A stretch of 64,000 nucleotides of DNA, taken from NCBI GenBank assembly GCA_013339765.2, contig CM023450.1, positions 193,633,589-193,697,588 of the forward strand. The letters are read 5' to 3'. Source of the stretch: Haemaphysalis longicornis (taxonomy: Eukaryota > Arthropoda > Arachnida > Ixodida > Ixodidae). Made by a program: the position numbers and the translations under genes. The notes below the pieces were generated by a model. The model did no database searches. It was not told the origin of the DNA and saw only the letters and a list, made by a program, of their open reading frames with translations. This document shows positions 55,661 through 64,000 of this stretch, piece after piece. How positions within the stretch are numbered: position 1 is the first letter of the stretch; each line of letters opens with the position of its first letter.

Positions 55661-55946
55661 CTAAAGCATGTTCATGACGACTGAGAGACCACAGGGATTA
55701 ACGATTCGCAGTCCACCGTATCATCCACATGCAAAATATGCCTGGTTTCGACAATGCAGCTCTGGTAGAGAATTTGGCTAATCATATCTTCTCGTGGGCC
55801 CTGCAGATGATGCAGATTACCCGGAATATCAGGGTACTGACATCAAAAACTTGACTCCACTTTCAGGGAACAGGAAGTATGGGCTGTCAAAAATACTAAA
55901 GGGGGTAGGTACCGGGGCCCTACGGCATCTCGAACAAACTGCTGCA

Positions 55947-55951
55947 CCACC
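55947..55951. repeat. Target-site duplication CCACC, left
   Basis: Five bases repeated at 57906-57910 on the other side of the LTR element. Confidence 0.85.
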
Positions 55952-56085
55952 TGTTGAGAAATAAAGAAGCGCAGGCAGGGGGCGACAGTAGGAGAAGAGG
56001 AAGAGGAAGATCGGAGGTGCTCACTGCCTAGCCAATCGACTCCATCACCGTATCGGAAGCCAGACGCTGGTCCTCTTTCGTTACA
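55952..56085 (+). repeat. 5' LTR, 134 bp
   Basis: Begins TGTTGAGAAATAAAG and ends CTTTCGTTACA. Identical to 57772-57905 except G at 56019 against T at 57839. AATAAA lies only 9 nt from its start. Confidence 0.95.
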
Positions 56086-56299
56086 CATTTTCTGGTGCCG
56101 TGAAACCCGGGAACCGGTGCACGAGCGAATCTACGTTCGACGGCGCAGCGGCTCCGAGGCACGCGAGGCTTGGATACCTTCGTACTGCTTTATCTTGGAA
56201 GCCTTGCCCTCGGCCGCCGCCCCTTTCGACTCGTGCCCAAGCCAGCCCTTGCCCCTTTGGTATTCGCAACCCCAGCGTCTTGCTTCATCGACTGGTGCC

Positions 56300-56694
56300 A
56301 TGGACGCTCTTCGTATTCGCCGAGATGTCCTGCGAGCGACCGTCTCCGGGACCATGACAGTCCTCGACGCCTTGCTGCGGAGCCAGGCAGCAACGGCCCT
56401 TGATAGACAAAATGTCCTCTACCTCATCTTGCATGACCAGGTGAGCCTTCACAAACTCGACGCTCCAGTTCAGGAGAACCTGAAAGATGAAGAATTTATG
56501 CCGACATTTTGGAAGCTATCGATTACGACGAGCGTATTTGCGCCCTGAGAACGCGTGTACGCTTCTCTGCAAGCCACGACTCTGCCGCAAGCCCCGTCCT
56601 TCAACCTCATGCGGCCCAGTTCACCACCCGCATCGCAGCTTCGAATATTCGCTCGCTTCCCGAGGAGGTCTGGCGGACAGTGGTCCTGGGGTGA
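56300..56694 (+). pseudogene. Truncated BEL/Pao-type Gag start
   Basis: ATG at 56300, MDALRIRRDVLRATVSGTMT and LDRQNVLYLILHDQVSLHKL, as in tick BEL/Pao Gag N termini. This frame stops at 56546-56548. The family pattern continues in another frame from about 56500 (DILEAIDYDERICALRTRVR, then FTTRIAASNIRSLPEEVW) to a stop at 56692-56694. A one-base change near 56497 explains the switch. Only the first part of Gag is present; the capsid core and zinc knuckles are missing. Confidence 0.6.
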
Positions 56695-56699
56695 CGTGC

Positions 56700-57748
56700 C
56701 GCCCGTCCGGGAAATAACTGGTGCGGCGGTAGAACAGGACAACGACGACGGAGGCGCTGCAGCCTTTCAGAACGCCAAGCAAGACCCCGATGGGCTCAGC
56801 CCGGGAGAGTGGCTCCAGCGACCACCCAACCCTGGTGTTGCCGAGATTTCCGAGTTGGAGAAATCTGAGGGAGCCTGCCGAGACCTCGCCGTCGCTGACA
56901 CGACCATCGTTTCCGAGACGTCTGACCGGCCTAGCCGCAGCGCTGGCGTCACCGACGCGGCTCTCACGTCAGAGGCGTCATTACAGCCCTTCCGCAACCC
57001 TCGCATTCACGACTTCACTACCGCCACGGAGACGTCGGACCCGTTCTGCCACGGCCCTAGATTCGATTATGCGACTCTTGTTTCGGAGACCTCCGAGTTT
57101 TCCTGTTGCGACCCTTACGTCGGCGACGCGTCTCTCGTTTCGCAAGCAGTTCAGCAACCCGGTTTCAAGTCGAAGATATTTGCATTGGGTCCAGCAACGA
57201 AAACGTGGTTCGTGCAGAAGATGGAGTCGCTTCAGGGGATAACGAAGCCGCTACTCCTCCGACGCTCTATGAGCGAGCTTCGACGCCGGAAGCGAGCTTC
57301 GGCCGCGCTCGTCAAGGCTCTGTGTGGAGGCAACTTCGTGGCAAAGCAGAACAAATGCTTCTATGGTGACGACCCCTTAATTAGCAAACGCAACTCGATT
57401 CTGAACGAGCCTTTGTACCGTGTTGGGTCCGGCGAGAGTGAAGTCCTATGGTTCCCAGAGATAACGGACACGCCGCTGGAACACAACAATTACTTCACGG
57501 AAGGCGAATCAGACGTGGACGCAACGGCGATGCCATTACACTCACCGCATAATCTCTGTAAATTTGACCGTCCGAATCAGCTGTTTCCATTCGATCCCGG
57601 CGGCTGCTTTCTGACCGAAAACCGTGAGCACAGCTTGTTATCCCGGGTGACCATACGAACATTCGTAGTCTTCACTTTTAGATATGTCACTTTGACCCAA
57701 CAACCCAGCAAGCGCTCGTTGCCCGTGCCGCTGCCAGCTAGCTCCTAA
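56700..57748 (+). CDS. Unknown protein frame with five 19-residue repeats
   Basis: Third frame within the LTR element, open to the stop at 57746-57748. It is open from at least 56555, but before about 56700 it overlaps the Gag frame, so the real start is unclear. From 56891 to 57175 it contains five consecutive 19-residue units with pattern x-x-D-x-x-x-V/T-S-E-T/A-S-x-x-P-x-x-x-P-x, for instance VADTTIVSETSDRPSRSAG and FDYATLVSETSEFSCCDPY. A basic stretch (LLLRRSMSELRRRKRASAAL) and an acidic part (FTEGESDVDATAM) follow. No known domain is recognised. It could be passenger sequence captured by the element, or diverged Gag. No sign that it is expressed. Confidence 0.4.
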
Positions 57749-57771
57749 CGAACTTGGCGGCGGCGGGAGTG

Positions 57772-57905
57772 TGTTGAGAAATAAAGAAGCGCAGGCAGGG
57801 GGCGACAGTAGGAGAAGAGGAAGAGGAAGATCGGAGGTTCTCACTGCCTAGCCAATCGACTCCATCACCGTATCGGAAGCCAGACGCTGGTCCTCTTTCG
57901 TTACA
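57772..57905 (+). repeat. 3' LTR, 134 bp
   Basis: Second copy of the LTR, preceded by GGCGGCGGCGGGAGTG and followed by CCACC. Confidence 0.95.
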
Positions 57906-57910
57906 CCACC
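57906..57910. repeat. Target-site duplication CCACC, right
   Basis: Matches 55947-55951. Confidence 0.85.
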
Positions 57911-58607
57911 TTGACAGCGCTTCGGTCAAGCTACTCACAAAAGAAGCAAACCGCGTATAGGACACGGGAGAGGTGCCTGATGACTGGAAGCTAGCGCCGG
58001 TAATCCTCATTCCCAAGCCCGAAAAACCACCCGCACCGAGAACCTCGGACCAATCTCACTCCTGTTTTGGCAAAGTTATCGAGCATATTTTACACAACCG
58101 CTTATCTGAATATATTGAAAGCAACGACATTTTCCAAGATAACATGATGGGTTTTCGCCCAGGTCTCTCTACCCAGAATTCAATGCTAATAACCAAATAA
58201 CCAAGCGCCCAATCATCGAACGTCACACCAAGGATGTAGGAGCCATGCTTGCCCTCGACCTTACAAAGGCGTTCGATACCGTCTCACACAAGTTCCTCCT
58301 GCAGGCCATTTCACAGATGAACCTGGGGAAGAATTTTCACAACTATGTTCGACCTTCTCTCCGGAACAGTAAGGCCATGTTAAAAATGTGGCGCATCAAC
58401 TATACCGAGTACACTCAGGGAGCGCAAGGCACACGACAGTGGGCGGTCATCTCTCCGCTGTCATTTAACAGTGCAATGAAGAAGCTGTCCGAGCAACTCC
58501 CACAGATTCCAGGGGTACACCATGCGCTATACGCCGACGACGTCACGGAGCAGAGGCGGGTCCGAGACCGACATCGAACACAGTTTACAACAAGCGCTTC
58601 AGGTCAA

Positions 58608-58870
58608 AGAGAGCTTTTAGATGCGAAGCATCTTGCGCTCGGGGGGAGTCCCGCGTCCGTGCCCCGTCTGCAGCGCCTCTGATGATGATGTGGCAGGATG
58701 CCCCTAGGGACCCGGAGGCGGAATTCCCCCTGGCGCTACTAAACACCATATCACTCAACATAACAGCAACACAATGGAACCACACGGAACCCCCATGATG
58801 CTTCGCATCCTCATCAGGGTTCCCCACGGGATGGTGGTGTAATTTTTTCGTAGAAAAGGTACGAAATTTC
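58608..58870. mobile_element. Small SINE/MITE-like repeat in the I-element RT
   Basis: About 260 bp that break ORF2 between ALQVKES and PSKSELLLYR. Left part has self-complementary AGATGCGAAGCATCT (58618-58632). The right part, GATGATGCTTCGCATCCTCA-like from 58794 with CAGGGTTCCCCACGGGA, recurs at 62055-62092. No coding capacity. The class is unclear. Confidence 0.55.
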
Positions 58871-58879
58871 CCACCCTCC

Positions 58880-60085
58880 AAATCTGAGCTCCTTCTCTAC
58901 CGATCCTCTCGAAAAGGCGGACGAGGCATGTCCCCACCCCAGCAAACGAATATCAACCTATATACAAAGACTGGCCAATCCATCCCTAAACTGGAATGTA
59001 TTCGTATCCTTGGACTCTTTATACAAGAACAGGGCAGCAATATGAAAACCGTCAATCAACGCACCACTAAAACAGAGAACATAATTAGACTCATCTTCGT
59101 ATCCCACTGACGTGGAGGCCTAACGGAAAGCAACCTGCTTAGAATATATCATAATTTCCTTATGCGCCACATAAACTGCCTTTCAGTGGTAATTGACTTG
59201 ACCAAAATAGAGGAAACAAAGAAAAATACACCAATGCGCTGGAGCATCAAGAAAGTCCTTGTTATCCCCATCATGGCAAGCACCGTAAAGGTGAAACTTC
59301 TAGGGGTGCACAATGCCCTGGATGAACTCATCGAAGCACAGAGCACGGCGCAGACACATAGAGCTGAAGTCCTGAATAAACATACCGTCCAGCTCCCCCA
59401 CATATACGGGAAATCATACACGTTGAGCCTATCCCACGGAGCCTGCATCCACAACCCAATAAGAAAAGGAGTGCAGCCAGAGCACAAGCCCTTAGACAAA
59501 ATTCTCAACACACGCAGCGAAGAAGCCTTCCACAACCTTGCATGGTTCCCCGCGCGCATAGAACACGCAGTATACTCAGAAATCCCCAAAGTCAACGAGC
59601 TTGCTAACGACCATGCGCGAGGTTTCACAAGCCGCACCCGTCCGAGAGCTGCCCCCAGTGACAGGATGGGCGAGTGCAGAGACCCTCTACTCACTTTCCA
59701 TGAATTCATTTCCCACTATCATCTCTCATGCAGGATACCCCCATCACCTCACCCCAAGCTCACACTATCACAAATCAATAACTTTCTTAATGCTACCTAC
59801 CAATGCGTTTCCCACTAGGAGCAGGTTCTCCCTTATTTTGCCTTTCATCGAACCTCATTGCCTTAACTGCTCAGAGGCTTACTGCAATCTTAAACACATG
59901 CTCTGGCAATGTCCGGCGGTACGTACGGCCAGAAACAGCATCACCGAGCACGAATCGACGACCACTCTCTCCAGAAACGATCCGCACAAGCAGCTTCTTG
60001 CTGTACCGAGGGCCTGCGAGAGGGCGGTAGACCATGGTGTCTCACCTACGCCGGCGTGCCCACCGACTACCTGATGAGATCCTTT
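58880..60085 (+). pseudogene. ORF2 RT thumb, RNase H end and C terminus of the nested I-element
   Basis: SKSELLLYRSSRKGGRG at 58885, then KLECIRILGLFIQEQGSN (58990), VKLLGVHNALDELIEAQSTA (59291, a conserved I-element connection stretch), NLAWFPARIEHAV (end of RNase H, near 59535) and, in another frame, CLNCSEAYCNLKHMLWQCP near 59852-59910, the C-terminal cysteine/histidine finger. The N-terminal half of RNase H is deleted near 59500. Frame changes at 59109 and 59818. Confidence 0.8.
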
Positions 60086-60159
60086 ACGGCCATAACGGGT
60101 TGACCCTCAGGACCTCCACTCAAGTTCTTTGTCTGTCTGGCTGTCTGTCCGTCAGTAAA

Positions 60160-61130
60160 ACGGCGCAAGCATAGGAGGACCATCAATCTTTGGTGAAGGA
60201 AACCTCGAGCGACATTTTGCCCGATCTTTTTTGCGATACATTGCGAGTGGGTTCTGGAGCGAGATTTTGGTGCGTGTCTTCCATGTCTTAGGACGCGCAT
60301 AACACCGGTTGCCAATTAGGCGCGAACGCCGAACGAGATTCCTTGCGCTCAGTGTTGGCACCCTAGTTGTTCTGGTTAAAGATTTCATCATACCATGACA
60401 TTTCACCCCACTATGCGACCTGACTGCTCTACTGACTGGTTGAGAGGTTTGAAACGGTGTGTTAGACAGTAAGATGCGGGAGAAAAGCAGACAGCCCCAA
60501 GTTTGTCCGCTGGAATAAAGCTCGAGATCTTCCGTGCTTTATTCAGATAAATAGATAGGAAATATGCCATCCGAAATTAGAAACAAAGGTGTCTTGTTTT
60601 TTGCACTCCTTGGACTGCTCCAAGACTCGCCTCTCATCCTTGTTCTCAAATGGAAAGGCGCATAATTCTTTTTCGCCAAGTGTGAATAATGTTACCAGAC
60701 GAATTTCTTTCTTCAACGCAAATTATTTTCTAGTGCACTCAGAAAAATGTAGCAGCAGTAGTTCGAAGTGCTGGGCATACCGCGAGCAGTCCGAACTGCC
60801 GTCCAACTCAACACTTTGGAACATTGAGCACTGGATTGCCTTCCTGGTAGGCCCCGCATGGTCCGATACTTTTTAGCGACGGCGCCTAGTGTTATATTGT
60901 CGTAGCGTGCCAACTCAGTCGTAGCAGAACTGGGTAATAAAGCAAGCTAAAGTGCATGGCCTCCCTTATATACTCTCTGTCGTTTCCCTGTGCCTAACAT
61001 TTTGTTGTTTACTTCGGTAGCGCCATGGTTGGCGCCCTTTTCTTAGGGTCTCATTGCTATTGAATGGCCAACGTTTGTCTTAACACTTGGCAACAATTAG
61101 TGGCTATCGAGAAACACTTGCCAAAGCATT
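60160..61130. other. No recognisable gene
   Basis: Short open stretches at 60152-60406 and 60713-60913 (minus) and 60589-60876 (plus) have no recognisable domain. Confidence 0.45.
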
Positions 61131-61139
61131 TTACAAAGG

Positions 61140-61235
61140 CAACCGAGCAATGTTATTATTATGATTATTATTAGTAGTAGTTCTAATCCGAGCAATGTTA
61201 TAATTGTGATTATTATTAATAGTAGTTCTAGTAGC

Positions 61236-61266
<31 letters not shown>

Positions 61267-61800
61267 ATATTTAGAAGGGGTGACCCAACATCTAGTAATG
61301 GCTGCGGAAGGCTGTAAAGGAGGGTAAGAAGTATGCGACCCCTTGTATATCCCCGTTGTACTTGCGAAATACCACAATGACATGGCAGTCTCTTAGTGGG
61401 GGCGCCTGGAACAGAGGAGGCGGTGCCCGCTCTTAGAGGGGCTCGATGTTCGGTAGAGGCCGATGTCGTCACACGCGCGATCCCCGGGCACTCCCAGAGC
61501 ATGTGGTGCATGGTGAGCCTCTTTGACGCGTGACACGAGGAGCAGGTCACGATGGTAGTCTCCGTGTGGTCCTCGGGGTTTCTCTCAGGTGTGTTGAGCG
61601 ACAGTGTGCCCACCACTTTGCAAGGACGTCATCCGTAAGAGCATCTCGGGCTCGTATTTTGTGCACCCGAACACGTGATTTCTGAGACGTCGTCCTGGAA
61701 GTGGCCTCGGATCAAGGGGTGTTGTGTTCCGCCGCGGAGCTTCGACCTGCACTCTTGCTTGGCAGTGGTCCTGCCGTCCGAACGGTTGCGGTCATGTGCG
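61140..61800 (-). pseudogene. I-element 3' end with microsatellite tail
   Basis: Minus strand, 5'-truncated. TLSLNTPERNPEDHTETTIV, then CSSCHASKRLTMHHMLWECP (61550-61480) is the C-terminal finger of I-type ORF2. RGYTRGRILLTLLYSLPQPL follows, and then a 3' tail of repeated ACT/AAT triplets at 61145-61270, in keeping with the simple-repeat tails of I elements. Upstream sequence to about 61800 is frameshifted. Confidence 0.75.
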
Positions 61801-61815
61801 TGATAGAGGAAGCGG

Positions 61816-63975
61816 GTGCGACGTAGTCGCGCATTCTTGGAGCTCGCTGCCCTGGGCCCGGTACATCACCTAAACACTCAGCAAATAACATGAAGTGCTT
61901 TTGAAATTTTTAACCCCGCCCTCAACTATTATTGATGAGCTTATCATTCTTACGACAGCTCTGCTTCTCCCAAGCTTGGCTACAACTGGGGCCTTCGGGA
62001 ACAATACCCCTGGTAAGAATTCAGATCTTGGGCCATGCCACACAGAACCCCGATGATGCTTCGTATCCTCATCAGGGTTCCCCACGGGAAGATGGTGTAA
62101 TTATTTCTTCTTTCGTGCTTTATAAACTAACTACTGCTTCACCGATGGAACAATGATGAAAAGTGGGTTATTTGAGCCAGTCTAGGCAATGCAAACAAGA
62201 ACAGAGTTTCACAAATTGTCTTCAGTGATGCTTTGAGCGCGTAGAAAATGACGAGTACAGCCGACCACAGGAGCGCTAATTGGCGCGTTTAGCCAAAATT
62301 CCTTCCCGTTTTTTTCTCGTGCCACAATTAGTACATTTAGGCTTATTTCACAGCTCTGAATGCTGTCCCTACTCTAAGCATGATCAAAGCAATAAAACCA
62401 CTACCCAATAAAATCTGCTGTACCTTTTGTCCAGTCATTGCGGCGGGTTAACACAGATTGGGGCTTCACTGCCATTGCCATTAGTGTGAAGTGAAGGTAA
62501 AATAAATCTCTCTGCACTCAGTTCATTTTGTCGTCCCGTCTTGTCATTGCTATATCGAGCACGGGTACTCGTTCGCGAACTCAGCTTGTTATCGGTGATG
62601 ATGCTGGAGCTCGGGATTTATTTTTACGAAGACTGCATTTGCAATCAAAAACCATACAAGGCATGTTTGTACACTTCTGCCAGTCATTTTTAGACTGCCT
62701 TTACCAGTGGCCTGTAAACCAGACTTTCACTGAGGAGTATAGAAACATTCCGAGATGCCGGCCTCAGATTCGCTCCTGGCGCTCCTACTGTTAACGTGAT
62801 CTACTCAGACACAGTTGGGATAAAAGGCGCTTCAAAGCCAGGTGCTGACGTCTTGTCGGCGAAGTTTATATACTCTATTGGATGCTGGAAAATTTTTTTC
62901 TTTTAGCAGTACTGAAACATGGGTTCTGAAGCTCGTTAGATGTGTCTAAGGGGCATACCGCCCATAAGGGCATGTTGCGCTTGATGACGTTGAAGAAGAA
63001 GACCAGAAGTCAGGGCGACGACGCATCGGTTCTCCTGTAAAGGTGGGGTTTTCTTAATCATGTTTCTTGTAGAAATATTGCTTTATGCTTTTACTAATTT
63101 ACTTAGGGCATCAAAGCTTCACTAACATTCATCGAAGGGGTATCGTCGACTGCCAATTTTTGTGGGCCATTTAATGTTTCATGCTGTTGCTTCAAGCCTT
63201 TTGGTGGCGACGGATGCGGCTGATTACTCTGCCCTTTGCATGGGCTGTACGGTATCTAACATTTCACGCAATAAGGCGTAAATGAAGTTTTATCGATGAA
63301 GAATGATAACCTAGGTGTTAGCGCTGAACGAGTGCTTGAATGAAATGCGAGGCGGCACAATCAGAACATCCCCGGTCATCACTAAAACGGTGTCGGCTGG
63401 GTCTGTGGTCCTAGTTACAAGCATTACAAAAGTCAGATCAGCGAACATACGTAGACGAAAAATTTGGAGGTAACTTCAAAGTACATTTATTGTGTTATCA
63501 TGCTGGAAATGAGAAAAAAAGACATATCGGCTCGTATTCCATTGACTCTAATGATACGTACTAGATGAGCAATAAAAAAGATGCACTTTTTTACATTCCC
63601 GAGTAGATAAAACAGTGAGCCAAGGTATGTTCTGACAGAACGCGTTCACAAATTATCACCAGATAACGGTTCACGGCAGTGCAGTACTGTCAATTGTAAA
63701 AAATAGTTTCACAGGGAGTGTACTATAATGATGGATAGAATATTACTGATTTAGAGGCCGACTGAGGCAAGCCCCACGAACATAGTGAGAACCTTGTCGT
63801 CACGTTTCTTTTCTTGGATGCGCATTGAGGTATTCCTACCACAAAATAGGCACCTGAACTCTAAATATCAAGACGCAGATCAGGGTCGAATCGCCCCAGG
63901 TTTCGTTATTTGTTACCATGTCACCATTGTGGATCGGTCATTGCTCGGGACGCCAACACTCTCATTCGGTTAGCT
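61816..63975 (+). repeat. Unidentified 2.2-kb direct repeat, copy 2
   Basis: Partner of 47052-49215, about 14.77 kb downstream. It contains an extra SINE/MITE-like stretch (ACACAGAACCCCGATGATGC at 62041 to about 62100) that is shared with 58779-58850 and absent from copy 1. It runs to the end of the window or close to it. Confidence 0.75.
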
Positions 63976-64000
63976 GATGTAGCACGCTAATGACTTAGAT

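Larger units (their letters stand above)
55952..57905 (+). mobile_element. Non-autonomous BEL/Pao-like LTR element, 1954 bp
   Basis: Two 134-bp LTRs (TGTTG...TTACA) that differ at a single base, a 5-bp target-site duplication, a primer-binding-site-like TGGTGCCGTGAAACCCGG at 56093-56110, and a purine-rich GGCGGCGGCGGGAG just before the right LTR. The interior of 1686 bp has the start of a BEL/Pao-type Gag and then sequence not assigned to protease, RT, RNase H or integrase. It must have been mobilised by enzymes from another element. One LTR difference means it is among the most recent insertions here. Confidence 0.9.
55820..58607 (+). pseudogene. ORF2 reverse transcriptase of the nested I-element, split by an LTR element
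   Basis: Reads GPYGISNKLLHH up to 55951, continues exactly at 57906 with LDSASVKLLTKEANRV, then TGEVPDDWKLAPVILIPKP, KVIEHILHNRLSEYIES, MMGFRPGLSTQNSML, motif A MLALDLTKAFDTVSHK (58245), VISPLSFNSAMKKLSEQ and motif C ALYADDVT near 58530. After a frame shift, GSETDIEHSLQQALQVKES runs to the small repeat at 58608. The continuity across 55951/57906 confirms the LTR insertion. Stops at 57957 and 58198 disable it. Confidence 0.8.
51380..60155 (+). mobile_element. I-clade non-LTR element, old, with four nested insertions
   Basis: One plus-strand element can be followed from its leader (about 51380) through ORF1 (51463-53735), endonuclease (54840-55660), RT (55820-58607) and RNase H/C terminus (58880-60085) to a tail of TCTGTCTG repeats near 60125-60150. 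The reading is interrupted by a PLE-tail palindrome in the ORF1 zinc knuckle, an RTE element, an LTR element in the RT fingers and a small repeat in the RT thumb region. Numerous stops and frame changes make it clearly older than the element at 8436-13978, from which it also differs in family. Confidence 0.85.

Noticed and set aside
47052..63975. The two 2.2-kb direct repeats as LTRs of a giant element
   Set aside because: They differ at about one base in five with many indels, and the interior contains elements of several families and orientations. There is no shared TG...CA end or primer-binding site.

Overview
The window is non-bacterial, repeat-saturated animal DNA, most likely from a hard (ixodid) tick. 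The case rests on the repeat content. There is a tRNA-derived SINE that looks like the tick Ruka family, I-clade non-LTR elements with ORF1 zinc knuckles and a C-terminal RNase H, RTE/BovB-like elements ending in TGATG repeats, Penelope-like elements with GIY-YIG domains, Ty3/gypsy and BEL/Pao fragments, hAT elements, and long (TA)n tracts. Almost every recognisable reading frame is a broken transposable-element gene. I see one candidate host-type gene, a two-exon SWIM zinc-finger fragment at 44.5-45.9 kb on the minus strand.

Layout, 0-15.7 kb: a plus-strand gypsy RNase H/integrase remnant, then the inverted 3' region of a Penelope-like element (PLE), two minus-strand gypsy fragments around a third PLE tail, and a PLE reverse transcriptase. 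That PLE is split by a full-length I-type non-LTR retrotransposon (8436-13978) bounded by a 16-bp target-site duplication. The PLE resumes at 13979 with its GIY-YIG domain and 3' region. The non-LTR element is nearly intact: ORF2 has one in-frame stop and ORF1 changes frame at a run of C.

15.7-21 kb is a ladder of structures separated by (TA)n tracts: three successive palindromes, a threefold tandem array of a ~460-bp unit that each carry a tRNA-like pol III module, a 2.1-kb hAT-like element, a Ruka-like SINE, and an RTE 3' end. 21-30.5 kb is mostly featureless, with a GC-rich repeat, an LTR-retrotransposon integrase tail and a PLE-type tail. 30.5-39.5 kb holds minus-strand elements: an RTE 3' end, two head-to-tail RNase H-bearing non-LTR copies (the second rearranged), and an RTE endonuclease.

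39.5-51.2 kb has a short hAT element with only a transposase C terminus, a PLE GIY-YIG unit flanked by inverted copies of its own tail, a second hAT-like insertion abutting the SWIM gene, the first copy of a 2.2-kb unidentified direct repeat, and a minus-strand PLE. 51.4-60.2 kb is one old I-clade element with four nested insertions: a PLE-tail palindrome, a minus-strand RTE, a complete 1.95-kb non-autonomous BEL/Pao-like LTR element with 134-bp LTRs and a 5-bp TSD, and a small SINE/MITE-like repeat. The window ends with an I-element 3' end carrying an AGT/AAT tail and the second copy of the 2.2-kb repeat.

The most unusual items are the palindrome/(TA)n ladder, the tRNA-like tandem array, the small LTR element whose own reading frame contains five 19-residue repeats, and the unidentified 2.2-kb direct repeat. 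There is no operon-like gene system.
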